Below, piece after piece: positions 50,313 to 58,775 of a DNA stretch of 64,000 nucleotides (its first letter is position 1; every line of letters begins with the position of its first letter). The notes under the pieces are model-generated. The model saw only the letters and a list, made by a program, of their open reading frames with translations, was not told the origin of the DNA and did not search any database. Made by a program: the position numbers and the translations under genes. Location: assembly GCA_025359215.1 (NCBI GenBank), contig JANYHE010000115.1, positions 81,513 through 145,512 of the forward strand. Reading direction: 5' to 3'. The DNA is from Hyphomicrobiales bacterium. Lineage in GTDB: Bacteria; Pseudomonadota; Alphaproteobacteria; Rhizobiales; Aestuariivirgaceae.

Positions 50313-50831
50313 AAGTTCAGCTTGGCGCTGCGGTGGCAAAACCATTCCTGAAACACCTTTCAACGCACCGGGAACAAGTTCAAGAAATAAAAACCGTGCT
50401 GGATCAACCGGTCCTGGCAGTTGCAGCAACCCCGCCGGCAGTTTTTGAAATCCCACCCGCTCATAATAGGGCGCATCCCCCACTAAAAGCACCAGTTTGT
50501 GGCCGTTTGCCTTGGCCCTCTCTAACGTGAAATTCATCAGCGCGCGCCCAATGCCCAAATTCTGCCGCGCCGGATGCACCGCCAGAGGCCCCAGCAAGAT
50601 TGCAGGCGCAAACGTTTTACCTATCACCAAAGGCCAATAACTAATCGCCCCTGCTAATCCCAATTCACTGTCACGGATAACCTGTGAAAGACCTTCGACA
50701 GGGCGACTACCTTCACGCAAGCGATAGGAGGTTTTAGTGCGCCGCCCCAAGCCAAAACTGAGGTCAAGCAAGTCTTCAACACTGCAGTCGTCAGAATGTG
50801 TCTGGGCAGAGGGTGTGAGAGTAAATGTCAT
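50283..50831 (-). CDS. GNAT family N-acetyltransferase
   Basis: LGPLAVHPARQNLGIGRALMNFTLERAKANGHKLVLLVGDAPYYERVGF. Confidence 0.92.
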   Translation of the reverse strand: MTFTLTPSAQTHSDDCSVEDLLDLSFGLGRRTKTSYRLREGSRPVEGLSQVIRDSELGLAGAISYWPLVIGKTFAPAILLGPLAVHPARQNLGIGRALMNFTLERAKANGHKLVLLVGDAPYYERVGFQKLPAGLLQLPGPVDPARFLFLELVPGALKGVSGMVLPPQRQAELSAAFAKPHG

Positions 50832-50990
50832 GGCAGTTCTCTAATCAGGGGGAACAAAGGCACTGCCGTTTCCCAAAAGGAAACCGAACAGCGTGGCTCA
50901 ACAAACTGATGAGCGTCGTCGCAAACTGATGTGTAGATTTCTAACCATAAAAATCGCGATACAGGCTCACCACCGCGCGGTCAAGCACCT

Positions 50991-51458
50991 TCACCACATT
51001 TCTGAAATGGGTTCTCCGTGTAAAATCTCGTCTAGTCGCCGCTGGGTGCCACCCGTCATATCGCTTGGCAATTGCGAAAATGGAAAGAACTTTGCTTCGG
51101 CAATTTCATTATTAGGGTTCCAGCCCGTCTTCGTAAATTTCCGAACAATGTAACAAGCCACATGATCGCCGCGGAAACTGGGCTCATTGGAGAATATCCC
51201 ATGTAAAATTGGGTCGGAACCCAAAATGCCCCCCTCCTCGCGAATTTCGCGCAATGCAGCCTGCTTCAAAGTTTCGCCGCGCTCGACCCCTCCACCCGGC
51301 AAAATCCAGCCCGCCGAATAGGTGTGGCGCACAAGCAAAACTTGATCATCTCCCAACACCGCAACGCGGGAACCCAGTGTCATGCCTCGCAATAACCGCG
51401 ATACTGGTTGCTGCACCGTTTTGGCCGCAATCTTAAAAATCATCTGTTGAATGCTCAT
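50991..51458 (-). CDS. NUDIX hydrolase
   Basis: GWILPGGGVERGETLKQAALREIREEGG. Confidence 0.92.
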   Translation of the reverse strand: MSIQQMIFKIAAKTVQQPVSRLLRGMTLGSRVAVLGDDQVLLVRHTYSAGWILPGGGVERGETLKQAALREIREEGGILGSDPILHGIFSNEPSFRGDHVACYIVRKFTKTGWNPNNEIAEAKFFPFSQLPSDMTGGTQRRLDEILHGEPISEMW

Positions 51459-51543
51459 GTCCGCCTCGCTTGTATGCCTGCCAGAATGCCTATAATTGAA
51501 CGCGCATCTCTACTGAATCGAAATCGGAAGCCACCCACCGCTT

Positions 51544-53232
51544 ATGCTGCAAGTTTTTAGAATTTTCTTCAATGCCGAAAAAACCAAACCTTGGCTGGTC
51601 TTATTGTGTTTGCTTCTGGGTGGCATAGCCGAAGCTGCCGGCATTGGCAGCATTTTGCCAGTTGCAAACGCCATGATAAACAGCAGTGGCGGCCCAACCT
51701 CACCTTTAGAACTCTATTTGCGCGCGTTTCTGTCCAGCATGGGCCTCACACCCACGCTTGAAATTCTATTGGTCATGCTTGCAAGCTTCCTTGTTTTGCG
51801 CTCAGCACTTTTGTTCACAGCAGCCACCTACACCGGCATGGCGGGAGCACGCGTGACAATTAATTTGCGCCAACGCCTGATCAAAGCACTTTTCAATGCC
51901 CGCTGGAGTTTTTACAGTGATCAAAGTGGTGGTTCAATCGCCAATGAACTCAGCAACAATGCAGGCAGAGCTGGAGATGCCTATAGTTATGCAGCCCTTG
52001 TCACCTCAATGTTATTTCAAATTGCCGCATATGTGGTGGCAGCTTTCTTGATCAACTGGCGAGTCGCTGTGGCTGCCATGCTGGGCGGCTTGCTGGTTTC
52101 AACAATTTCCGGTCAACTTGTTCGAATTTCACGTCAAACCGGTAAAAAGATTACAACTCGCGTTGCCGTATTTACCTCCGATATGATCGATGTGATGCAT
52201 AACATCAAAGCGCTCAAATCCATGGAACGATACGGACCCATGGTGAAGCGTCTTGATGAAAAACTACGCTTTATAAAGCGCAGTTTATTTCGCGCTAATT
52301 TTGCCAAAGCGGGTTTAACCCATGGCAGCGATGCTCTAATCGCAATCGTGATTTCGATAAGCGCCTATCTCGCTCACACATATGGCAACTCGACATTGCC
52401 CGAGTTGACGGTGATGGGCGTTCTATTTTTTCAACTCATCTACAGCGCATCTCGTCTACAAAAAAATTACCAGGCAGCAACAGAAATCGAAAGCGCATAT
52501 TATTCTGTGCAAGACATGATCACCAATGCCGAAGCGGCGCAAGAACCCCATGATGGCACCAAGCATCCGCAGATCAAAGCTGGCTGCTCATTTCAAAACG
52601 TATCATTTTCTCATGGCAAACAACTGATTGTTGACAGTCTTTCATTTAACATTCCTGTGAATAAAATAACCGTCCTGCAAGGTCCATCAGGTGCAGGAAA
52701 AACCACAATCATAGATTTGCTGATCGGGTTTCATCATCCACAATCAGGCACCATAAAAATTGGGGATGATGATTTGGAATCTGTAGATATTCGTCGTTGG
52801 CGCGAGCAAATTGGCTATGTCCCACAAGAACTCGTTTTGTTTCACGATACTATTCGCGCCAATATTACCTTATCAGATGACACAATTTCCGACGACGCCA
52901 TTAAATCATCTTTGATCAGCGCAGGCGCACCTGATCTTGCGCAGAGACTTGATCATGATGTAGGCGAAATGGGGGGCAAACTTTCTGGCGGCCAAAGGCA
53001 GCGAATTTCATTGGCTAGAGCTCTCGTTAAAAATCCCAAAATCCTCATTTTAGACGAAGTCACCAGCGCGCTTGATCCGGAAACAGAAGCGGCAATTGTC
53101 AGTAACATAGCAAATCTTAAAGGTGCTTACACGATTATTGCCATTACGCACCGACCAGCGTGGACGGCCATAGCCGACAAGCTCTATAAAGTTAAAGCTG
53201 GCCGCATCAGCGAATTAAAAAGGAACAAATAA
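51544..53232 (+). CDS. ABC transporter ATP-binding protein/permease (fused exporter half)
   Basis: Six-TM N-terminal domain; GPSGAGKTTIIDLL, LSGGQRQRISLARAL, ILILDEVTSALDPE. Confidence 0.92.
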   Translation: MLQVFRIFFNAEKTKPWLVLLCLLLGGIAEAAGIGSILPVANAMINSSGGPTSPLELYLRAFLSSMGLTPTLEILLVMLASFLVLRSALLFTAATYTGMAGARVTINLRQRLIKALFNARWSFYSDQSGGSIANELSNNAGRAGDAYSYAALVTSMLFQIAAYVVAAFLINWRVAVAAMLGGLLVSTISGQLVRISRQTGKKITTRVAVFTSDMIDVMHNIKALKSMERYGPMVKRLDEKLRFIKRSLFRANFAKAGLTHGSDALIAIVISISAYLAHTYGNSTLPELTVMGVLFFQLIYSASRLQKNYQAATEIESAYYSVQDMITNAEAAQEPHDGTKHPQIKAGCSFQNVSFSHGKQLIVDSLSFNIPVNKITVLQGPSGAGKTTIIDLLIGFHHPQSGTIKIGDDDLESVDIRRWREQIGYVPQELVLFHDTIRANITLSDDTISDDAIKSSLISAGAPDLAQRLDHDVGEMGGKLSGGQRQRISLARALVKNPKILILDEVTSALDPETEAAIVSNIANLKGAYTIIAITHRPAWTAIADKLYKVKAGRISELKRNK

Positions 53233-53233
53233 T

Positions 53234-54370
53234 ATGACTGCTGTGACCGTGCGCCCTGTCCTCAACAAAGCCGACAAAATAACCTTCCTAAAAGTGCCCT
53301 TCAGCATTTATGCCAATGACCCAAACTGGGTTGCACCCCTTTTTCTTGAACGACTCGAACATCTCGATGTGAAGAAAAATCCTTATTTTCAACACGCCGA
53401 AGCACAACTTTTCATTGCCGAACAAAATGGCAAGCCTGTGGGCCGCATCTCTGCTCAAATTGATCAACTCCATTTTGAGCGTTATAAAGATGCCACTGGG
53501 CAATTCGGTTTTTTAGAAGCGCATAATGATCCTGCAATTTTTAAAGCTCTGTTTGAAGCAGCCGAAAATTGGTTGCGCAGCAAAGGCATGAAGCGGGTGC
53601 TGGGCCCTTTCAGTTTTTCCATCAATGATGAGACAGGATTGTTAATCAAAGGCTTCGACACGCCACCCAATATGATGATGAGCCATGGCACACCCTTTTA
53701 CGCCGCTCATGTTGAAACCAACGGCTTTCACAAAATCAAAGATGTGTTGGCCTACTATCACGACCGTGAAAAGTTTCTGCCCCCCGCAATTGATCGGCTT
53801 TATATGCGCGGCATGGCATCTGGCGATGTGGTGATCCGGCCTTTGAACAAATCGGACATCAAAAACGAAATCAAAATCATCATGGATATCTTCAACGATG
53901 CCTGGAGTGATAACTGGGGCTTCATCCCTTTCACCGATGCTGAATTGCAAGCCTTGGCCACCAATCTCAAAATGCTAGTGCGCAGTGAAGCTGTGCAGAT
54001 TGCTAGCTACCGCGGTGAAAATGCCGCCTTCATCGTCACCTTGCCTAATCTCAACGAATGGATTGCCGGCATGAACGGCAAGTTGCTGCCGTTGAATTGG
54101 ATAAAGCTTGTGGGCAAACTGATCACCAAGAAATCAGATTCTTTCCGCGTGCCGTTGATGGGTGTTCGTAAGAAATTCCAAGATGGGGTTTTGGGTTCAG
54201 CCCTTGCCATTGGCCTCAGCAAAACCGTAGGCGAATTCCATCGTTCACGGGGTGCCAAATCAGCGGAAATGTCTTGGATTTTGGAAGACAATATTGGCAT
54301 GCGCCACATCTTGGAAACGATCGGTGCCACCGCCTATAAAACATACCGCGTTTATGAAAAGCAGCTTTGA
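53234..54370 (+). CDS. GNAT-like acyltransferase, candidate bacterial ceramide synthase (bCerS-like)
   Basis: 378 aa; VPFSIYANDPNWVAPLFLERLEHLDVKKNPYFQHAEAQLFIAEQNGKPVGRISAQID, FSINDETGLLIKGFDTPPNMMMSHGTPFYAAHVETNGF; starts 1 nt after ABC gene; near spt-like operon. Confidence 0.7.
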   Translation: MTAVTVRPVLNKADKITFLKVPFSIYANDPNWVAPLFLERLEHLDVKKNPYFQHAEAQLFIAEQNGKPVGRISAQIDQLHFERYKDATGQFGFLEAHNDPAIFKALFEAAENWLRSKGMKRVLGPFSFSINDETGLLIKGFDTPPNMMMSHGTPFYAAHVETNGFHKIKDVLAYYHDREKFLPPAIDRLYMRGMASGDVVIRPLNKSDIKNEIKIIMDIFNDAWSDNWGFIPFTDAELQALATNLKMLVRSEAVQIASYRGENAAFIVTLPNLNEWIAGMNGKLLPLNWIKLVGKLITKKSDSFRVPLMGVRKKFQDGVLGSALAIGLSKTVGEFHRSRGAKSAEMSWILEDNIGMRHILETIGATAYKTYRVYEKQL

Positions 54371-54376
54371 ACTCAA

Positions 54377-55279
54377 GTGAATTTCACTCTTGCTCATTTA
54401 TCTGATGTGCATTTGGGACCCTTGCCCAAAGGTGCAACATTTGAAAATTTCGCTTTGAAGCGTGTGATTGGTGGGCTTTCATGGTCGCTCAATCGTTATA
54501 AATTGCATCGTCCTGAAATTGCCAACGTCCTGCGCGCTGATATTCAGGCGACTAATCCTTCGCACATCGCCTTCACCGGAGATTTGGTAAACATCGCCGC
54601 CAAAGCAGAGTTCAAGCAAGGCCTTGCTTGGCTCAAGGATTTTGGCAGCGGTGATGCGATCTCTTTTACACCAGGCAACCATGATGCTTATGTGCCTGTG
54701 CCATGGGGTTCAGGTATTGGCCAATTTTCCGACTATATGTCCGGTGACATGCGAACGGACGGGGCTTTCCCTTTCGTGCGCCTCCGCCGCAATATAGCTC
54801 TGATTGGTTTGAACAGCGCCTCTAGACAAAACTTATTTCAGGCGGGGGGTGAGCTCGGTGCTGAACAGCGCAACCGCTTGACTAGCGTTTTGCGCGATCT
54901 GGGTGAACGCGGGTTTTACCGCGTTGTGATGATTCATCATCCGCCTGGCATTGGCTTGTCTCACCCCATGCGCGCATTATCAGATGCAGCTGAAACGCAG
55001 AAAATACTCACCGACGAAGGCGTTGAATTGGTTCTGCATGGCCATAACCATGTGCGAAGCTTAAATCTACTGGATGGCAAAGGTGGAAAAATTCCGCTGA
55101 TTGGAGTGCCGTCAGCTTCCATGGCCGATGCAACCAAACATCACGTTGCATCTTGGAACAGGTATGAAATTTCCAGAAATAAAGGCCAATGGCAAACACA
55201 GGTTTCAATTCGACAGTGGAACCCACAAACTAAAACCATGGTTGATGGAGAGAATTTTGCTCTACCATCGCGCACCTGA
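54377..55279 (+). CDS. Metallophosphoesterase (GTG start)
   Basis: LAHLSDVHLGPLP, ITFTGDLVN-like IAFTGDLVN, FTPGNHDAY, VMIHHPP, LHGHNH. Confidence 0.92.
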   Translation: MNFTLAHLSDVHLGPLPKGATFENFALKRVIGGLSWSLNRYKLHRPEIANVLRADIQATNPSHIAFTGDLVNIAAKAEFKQGLAWLKDFGSGDAISFTPGNHDAYVPVPWGSGIGQFSDYMSGDMRTDGAFPFVRLRRNIALIGLNSASRQNLFQAGGELGAEQRNRLTSVLRDLGERGFYRVVMIHHPPGIGLSHPMRALSDAAETQKILTDEGVELVLHGHNHVRSLNLLDGKGGKIPLIGVPSASMADATKHHVASWNRYEISRNKGQWQTQVSIRQWNPQTKTMVDGENFALPSRT

Positions 55280-55297
55280 AACACGCTAAGAGCAATC

Positions 55298-56386
55298 ATG
55301 AATTTATTTTCTCCAATGACGACAATTGCGGGTTTCTTGAGCCGAATGATCTTGCTGCGCTTTGCAACGATATTGTTTGGTATCACCGCATTTGTGCTCA
55401 CCTTGGAAGTCGTAGGTTATGTTAATGAAATCCTAGCTTTGAATGCAAACCCCCTAACGGCCATTGGCCATTATGTTCTGTTGCGCTGCCCAGCTATTCT
55501 ATCGACATTTCTGCCCATGAGTCTTTTGCTGGCCTTGCTGCTCACCATTACTGAACTCACTTACCGCAACGAAATGTCGGCCATATTTGCTTTGGGTGTT
55601 TCGCCCATTCGCCTCATCGTGATGTTATTGCCCGTTGCGCTCATTGTTGGTGGCTTGCACTTTCTGATTAACGATCAGGCCATTCCTGCCGCGGCCCCCA
55701 CCTTGAAGCAATGGGGCATCGGCGATTACGCCGCAAAGAAACTCAACGTGAGCCAATCAGACCCGATCTGGATCAGATCTGGCCCAGATATTATGCGCGC
55801 TAAAAAGGTCAGTGCAGATTCAAAATCTTTGGAAGATGTAATCGTATTTCGCCGTGAAGAATCCGGTCTGTTGAAAGAGCAAATCTACGCGCAAACGGCT
55901 GCCCAAGATGGTGATCGCTGGTTGCTAAAAAACGTAATCATCTACTACAGCAATAACCTGCCGCCTGATCGATTAGTTTCCATGGTCTACACAGGGAAAA
56001 TGCGCCCCGCCAATGTCACCAAATCAGGTGACCCTGAAGAAATGACGTTGCAAGACTTAGGCTATTTTATCAACAATGATGGTTTTGGAATCCGGCCTGT
56101 CTATGTCTATCAAACATGGTGGCACAAGCGCCTCACGCCGTTCCTGGTCTCGATCATGATGGTGGCGCTGTGTGTTCCGCTTGCCACGCGCTTCCGCCGG
56201 GGTGGCGGCCTCGGCACTCTTTTCGCGGTGGGTGTGGGGCTGGGCTTTCTCTATTTCATCAGCGACGGCATCGCCTCAACGATCGGCGAACTTGGCCTCG
56301 TTACACCTTGGCTGGCGGCATGGACCCCTGTGATCGTGTTCAGCGCCATCGCCTTGGCATTTGTGGCTCGAACCGAAAGAGCTTAG
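55298..56386 (+). CDS. LptF/LptG family permease
   Basis: N-terminal TMs, TYRNEMSAIFALGVSPIRLI; beta-jellyroll middle; C-terminal TMs with RRGGGLGTLFAVGVGLGFLYF. Confidence 0.85.
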   Translation: MNLFSPMTTIAGFLSRMILLRFATILFGITAFVLTLEVVGYVNEILALNANPLTAIGHYVLLRCPAILSTFLPMSLLLALLLTITELTYRNEMSAIFALGVSPIRLIVMLLPVALIVGGLHFLINDQAIPAAAPTLKQWGIGDYAAKKLNVSQSDPIWIRSGPDIMRAKKVSADSKSLEDVIVFRREESGLLKEQIYAQTAAQDGDRWLLKNVIIYYSNNLPPDRLVSMVYTGKMRPANVTKSGDPEEMTLQDLGYFINNDGFGIRPVYVYQTWWHKRLTPFLVSIMMVALCVPLATRFRRGGGLGTLFAVGVGLGFLYFISDGIASTIGELGLVTPWLAAWTPVIVFSAIALAFVARTERA

Positions 56387-57568
56387 TTAAACCACAACAT
56401 CCCTGAACACAGCGATGATCTTATCGATTTCCTCAAAGCTATGAGCGGCAGAAACTGAACAGCGCAGCAAACATAAGCGGTTTGGTGTACCCGGTGGAAT
56501 GGCCATATTCACATAAACGCCAGCCGCGAAAAGTGCGTTCCACTTTGCAATGGTTGTTGCCTCGTCAGGCATTTTGACAGCAATAACTGGGCTCACAACT
56601 TCACTGCCCATTTCCAAGCCTAGAGCGCGAAACCCTTCAAAAAGCCGTGTTGAATTGGCCCAGAGTTTTTCTCTCCGTTCAGGCTCAGCAGCAAGAATTT
56701 TCAAAGCTTCAAGAGAAGTCGCAACCGATGCTGGAGACGCCGATGCCGTGAACATATAGGGGCGCATGGCATAACGCAGTGTTTCAAAAAGCGGATGATT
56801 GCTGGCCCCAAAGCCACCAATGGCACCAACACTTTTGGAGAAGGTTCCAATCACAAAGTCAACGCCATCTTCAAGATTAGCTTCGTCGCCAAGGCCACGC
56901 CCGTGCGGGCCCAGCACACCAAAAGAATGCGCATCATCAACCAGCAACTGGAAATTATGTTTCTTCTTTAAAGCCACAAAATCAGCCAATGGTGCACGAT
57001 CCCCAATCATGGAATAGATGCCTTCCAGCACCACAAGCTTTCCACCTTCAGTGTTGTCATCACGCGCCATGCGCTTATCAAGATCAGCGGCATCATTGTG
57101 CCGAAAGCGCACCAATTTAGCGCCCGATAATGTGCAACCATCATAAATTGATGAATGCGAATCCGCATCGAGAAAGATTGTATCTTTGGGTCCTGCCAAA
57201 CCAGACAACATACCGAGATTGGCTTGATATCCAGTTGTGAAAACGATGCAGTGCTTCAGCCCTAAAAACTTCGCAAGCTCTGCTTCTAATTCTTTGTGCA
57301 GAATGAAGCTGCCATTAGCAATGCGTGAACCTGTTGTGCCCGTGCCAAATTCATCCAGTGCTTTTTTGCCAGCGGCAATGCAGCGCTCATCAAAAGTGAT
57401 ACCCATATAATTATTGGTGCCAGCCAGAATAATTTCGCGATTGCCAACCATGGCCCGTGTCGGTGAAATCATTTGATCATTGGTCACACCCAATGCGTTA
57501 GAGCCCTGCTCCACCATGCGCAGGAAGCGCTCTGCTATTGGTTTATGTTTATCAAGCAGGTCAACCAT
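56387..57568 (-). CDS. spt: Serine palmitoyltransferase-like alpha-oxoamine synthase
   Basis: NNYMGITFDERCIAAGKKALDEFGTGTTGSRIANGS, DDAHSFGVLGPHGRG, GTFSKSVGAIGGF (PLP Lys); preceded by dedicated ACP. Confidence 0.8.
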   Translation of the reverse strand: MVDLLDKHKPIAERFLRMVEQGSNALGVTNDQMISPTRAMVGNREIILAGTNNYMGITFDERCIAAGKKALDEFGTGTTGSRIANGSFILHKELEAELAKFLGLKHCIVFTTGYQANLGMLSGLAGPKDTIFLDADSHSSIYDGCTLSGAKLVRFRHNDAADLDKRMARDDNTEGGKLVVLEGIYSMIGDRAPLADFVALKKKHNFQLLVDDAHSFGVLGPHGRGLGDEANLEDGVDFVIGTFSKSVGAIGGFGASNHPLFETLRYAMRPYMFTASASPASVATSLEALKILAAEPERREKLWANSTRLFEGFRALGLEMGSEVVSPVIAVKMPDEATTIAKWNALFAAGVYVNMAIPPGTPNRLCLLRCSVSAAHSFEEIDKIIAVFRDVVV

Positions 57569-57571
57569 CTC

Positions 57572-57811
57572 TCACGCCTTTTTCAATTGTGATTGAACAT
57601 ACGTGGCAAGTTCACCGATGGTTCGCGTGTCTGACACCACATTCATCGGAATTTCAATATCGAAATGATCTTCCACTTCCATGATGAAATCGAGCACACC
57701 AACGGAATCAATGTTCAATTCAGCAGGAATATCAGTCTCAGCTTTAAGCTCCACATGTTCAGTGTTGAAGGGAGCAAGCAAGGCGCAAATGGCATCTATA
57801 ATATCAGTCAT
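57572..57811 (-). CDS. Acyl carrier protein
   Basis: 79 aa; NIDSVGVLDFIMEVEDHFDIEIP (phosphopantetheine Ser in DSV). Confidence 0.9.
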   Translation of the reverse strand: MTDIIDAICALLAPFNTEHVELKAETDIPAELNIDSVGVLDFIMEVEDHFDIEIPMNVVSDTRTIGELATYVQSQLKKA

Positions 57812-58758
57812 GAGGGCCTTCTAACGGCTTGTTTCAGCGGCGGCAACCAGCCTTCACGGCGATACCAGTTTAATGTTTCTATCAGGCCTTTTTCCAATCC
57901 AATCGGATGAGCGCGGTGCCAGTTATTACCACGCACCACCCAGTCCTCATGATATAACTCGCGCACCTTGGCGCGGTTCACCATGCCGGGCAGTCCTGTA
58001 AAAAACGTCCCCACTTCGGCCCCCAACGCCACCAAAGAAACCAAAACTTTGGGCAAATAAGTAAGGTGCTGCGGAAAACCTGTGTCCTTCGCAGTAATAG
58101 CCGCAAGTTCGGCCCAGCCATGGCCACCACTCATATCGTCAATTTCAAAAAGACCGGTGGATTGGCTAGTTGCGGCATCGGCCACAACAGCGGCAAAATC
58201 ATTAACATGAACCAATGAAAACCGTGCAGATGCTTTTCCGGGAACCAGAGCAACGCGCTTTTGCAATGCCGCCATCAATGGCAAAGTGGCCTTATCGCCC
58301 GGACCATAAATGGCCGATGGCCGCAAAATAACGATATCCATTTCACTTGTGGCCGCTTGCAGAAACTCCTCTGCCGCCCGCTTGCTGGCTGCATAAGCAG
58401 AGATGGAAGGGAGGCGCGCAGCCAGCGACGAAACAAACACAAAGCGCTTAACGCCCGCGGCCTGTGCGGCTTCAAACACATTCTTTGTTCCACCGAAGTT
58501 CACGCGGAAGAATTCAGCTTCAGACGTTGCGCTAATAGCACCCGCAACATGAACAACAACATCCACTTCACTGGTAAGCACCCGCAAAGCTGCAATATCA
58601 TCAAGGCCACCAGTAACAATTTTCGCCGCTGGAAACTGACCGTCGCGGGGCCGCCGCACCAGCGCTTTCACACGATGTCCATCAGCTAAAAGTGCAGAAA
58701 GAATTGGTCCACCTGCAAAACCAGTCGCTCCCGTCAGCGCGATCCGCATGGGCCTCAC
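57808..58758 (-). CDS. NAD-dependent epimerase/dehydratase family, candidate ceramide reductase (CerR-like)
   Basis: ALTGATGFAGGPILSALL, VVHVAGAISA, YAASKRAAEEFL; overlaps ACP gene. Confidence 0.82.
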   Translation of the reverse strand: MRPMRIALTGATGFAGGPILSALLADGHRVKALVRRPRDGQFPAAKIVTGGLDDIAALRVLTSEVDVVVHVAGAISATSEAEFFRVNFGGTKNVFEAAQAAGVKRFVFVSSLAARLPSISAYAASKRAAEEFLQAATSEMDIVILRPSAIYGPGDKATLPLMAALQKRVALVPGKASARFSLVHVNDFAAVVADAATSQSTGLFEIDDMSGGHGWAELAAITAKDTGFPQHLTYLPKVLVSLVALGAEVGTFFTGLPGMVNRAKVRELYHEDWVVRGNNWHRAHPIGLEKGLIETLNWYRREGWLPPLKQAVRRPS

Positions 58759-58775
58759 ATCCTCAAAATTAAAAT

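Noticed and set aside
50868-50884. GTTTCC-CAAAA-GGAAAC inverted repeat upstream of the GNAT gene
   Set aside because: Only a 6-bp stem; could occur by chance and no supporting context
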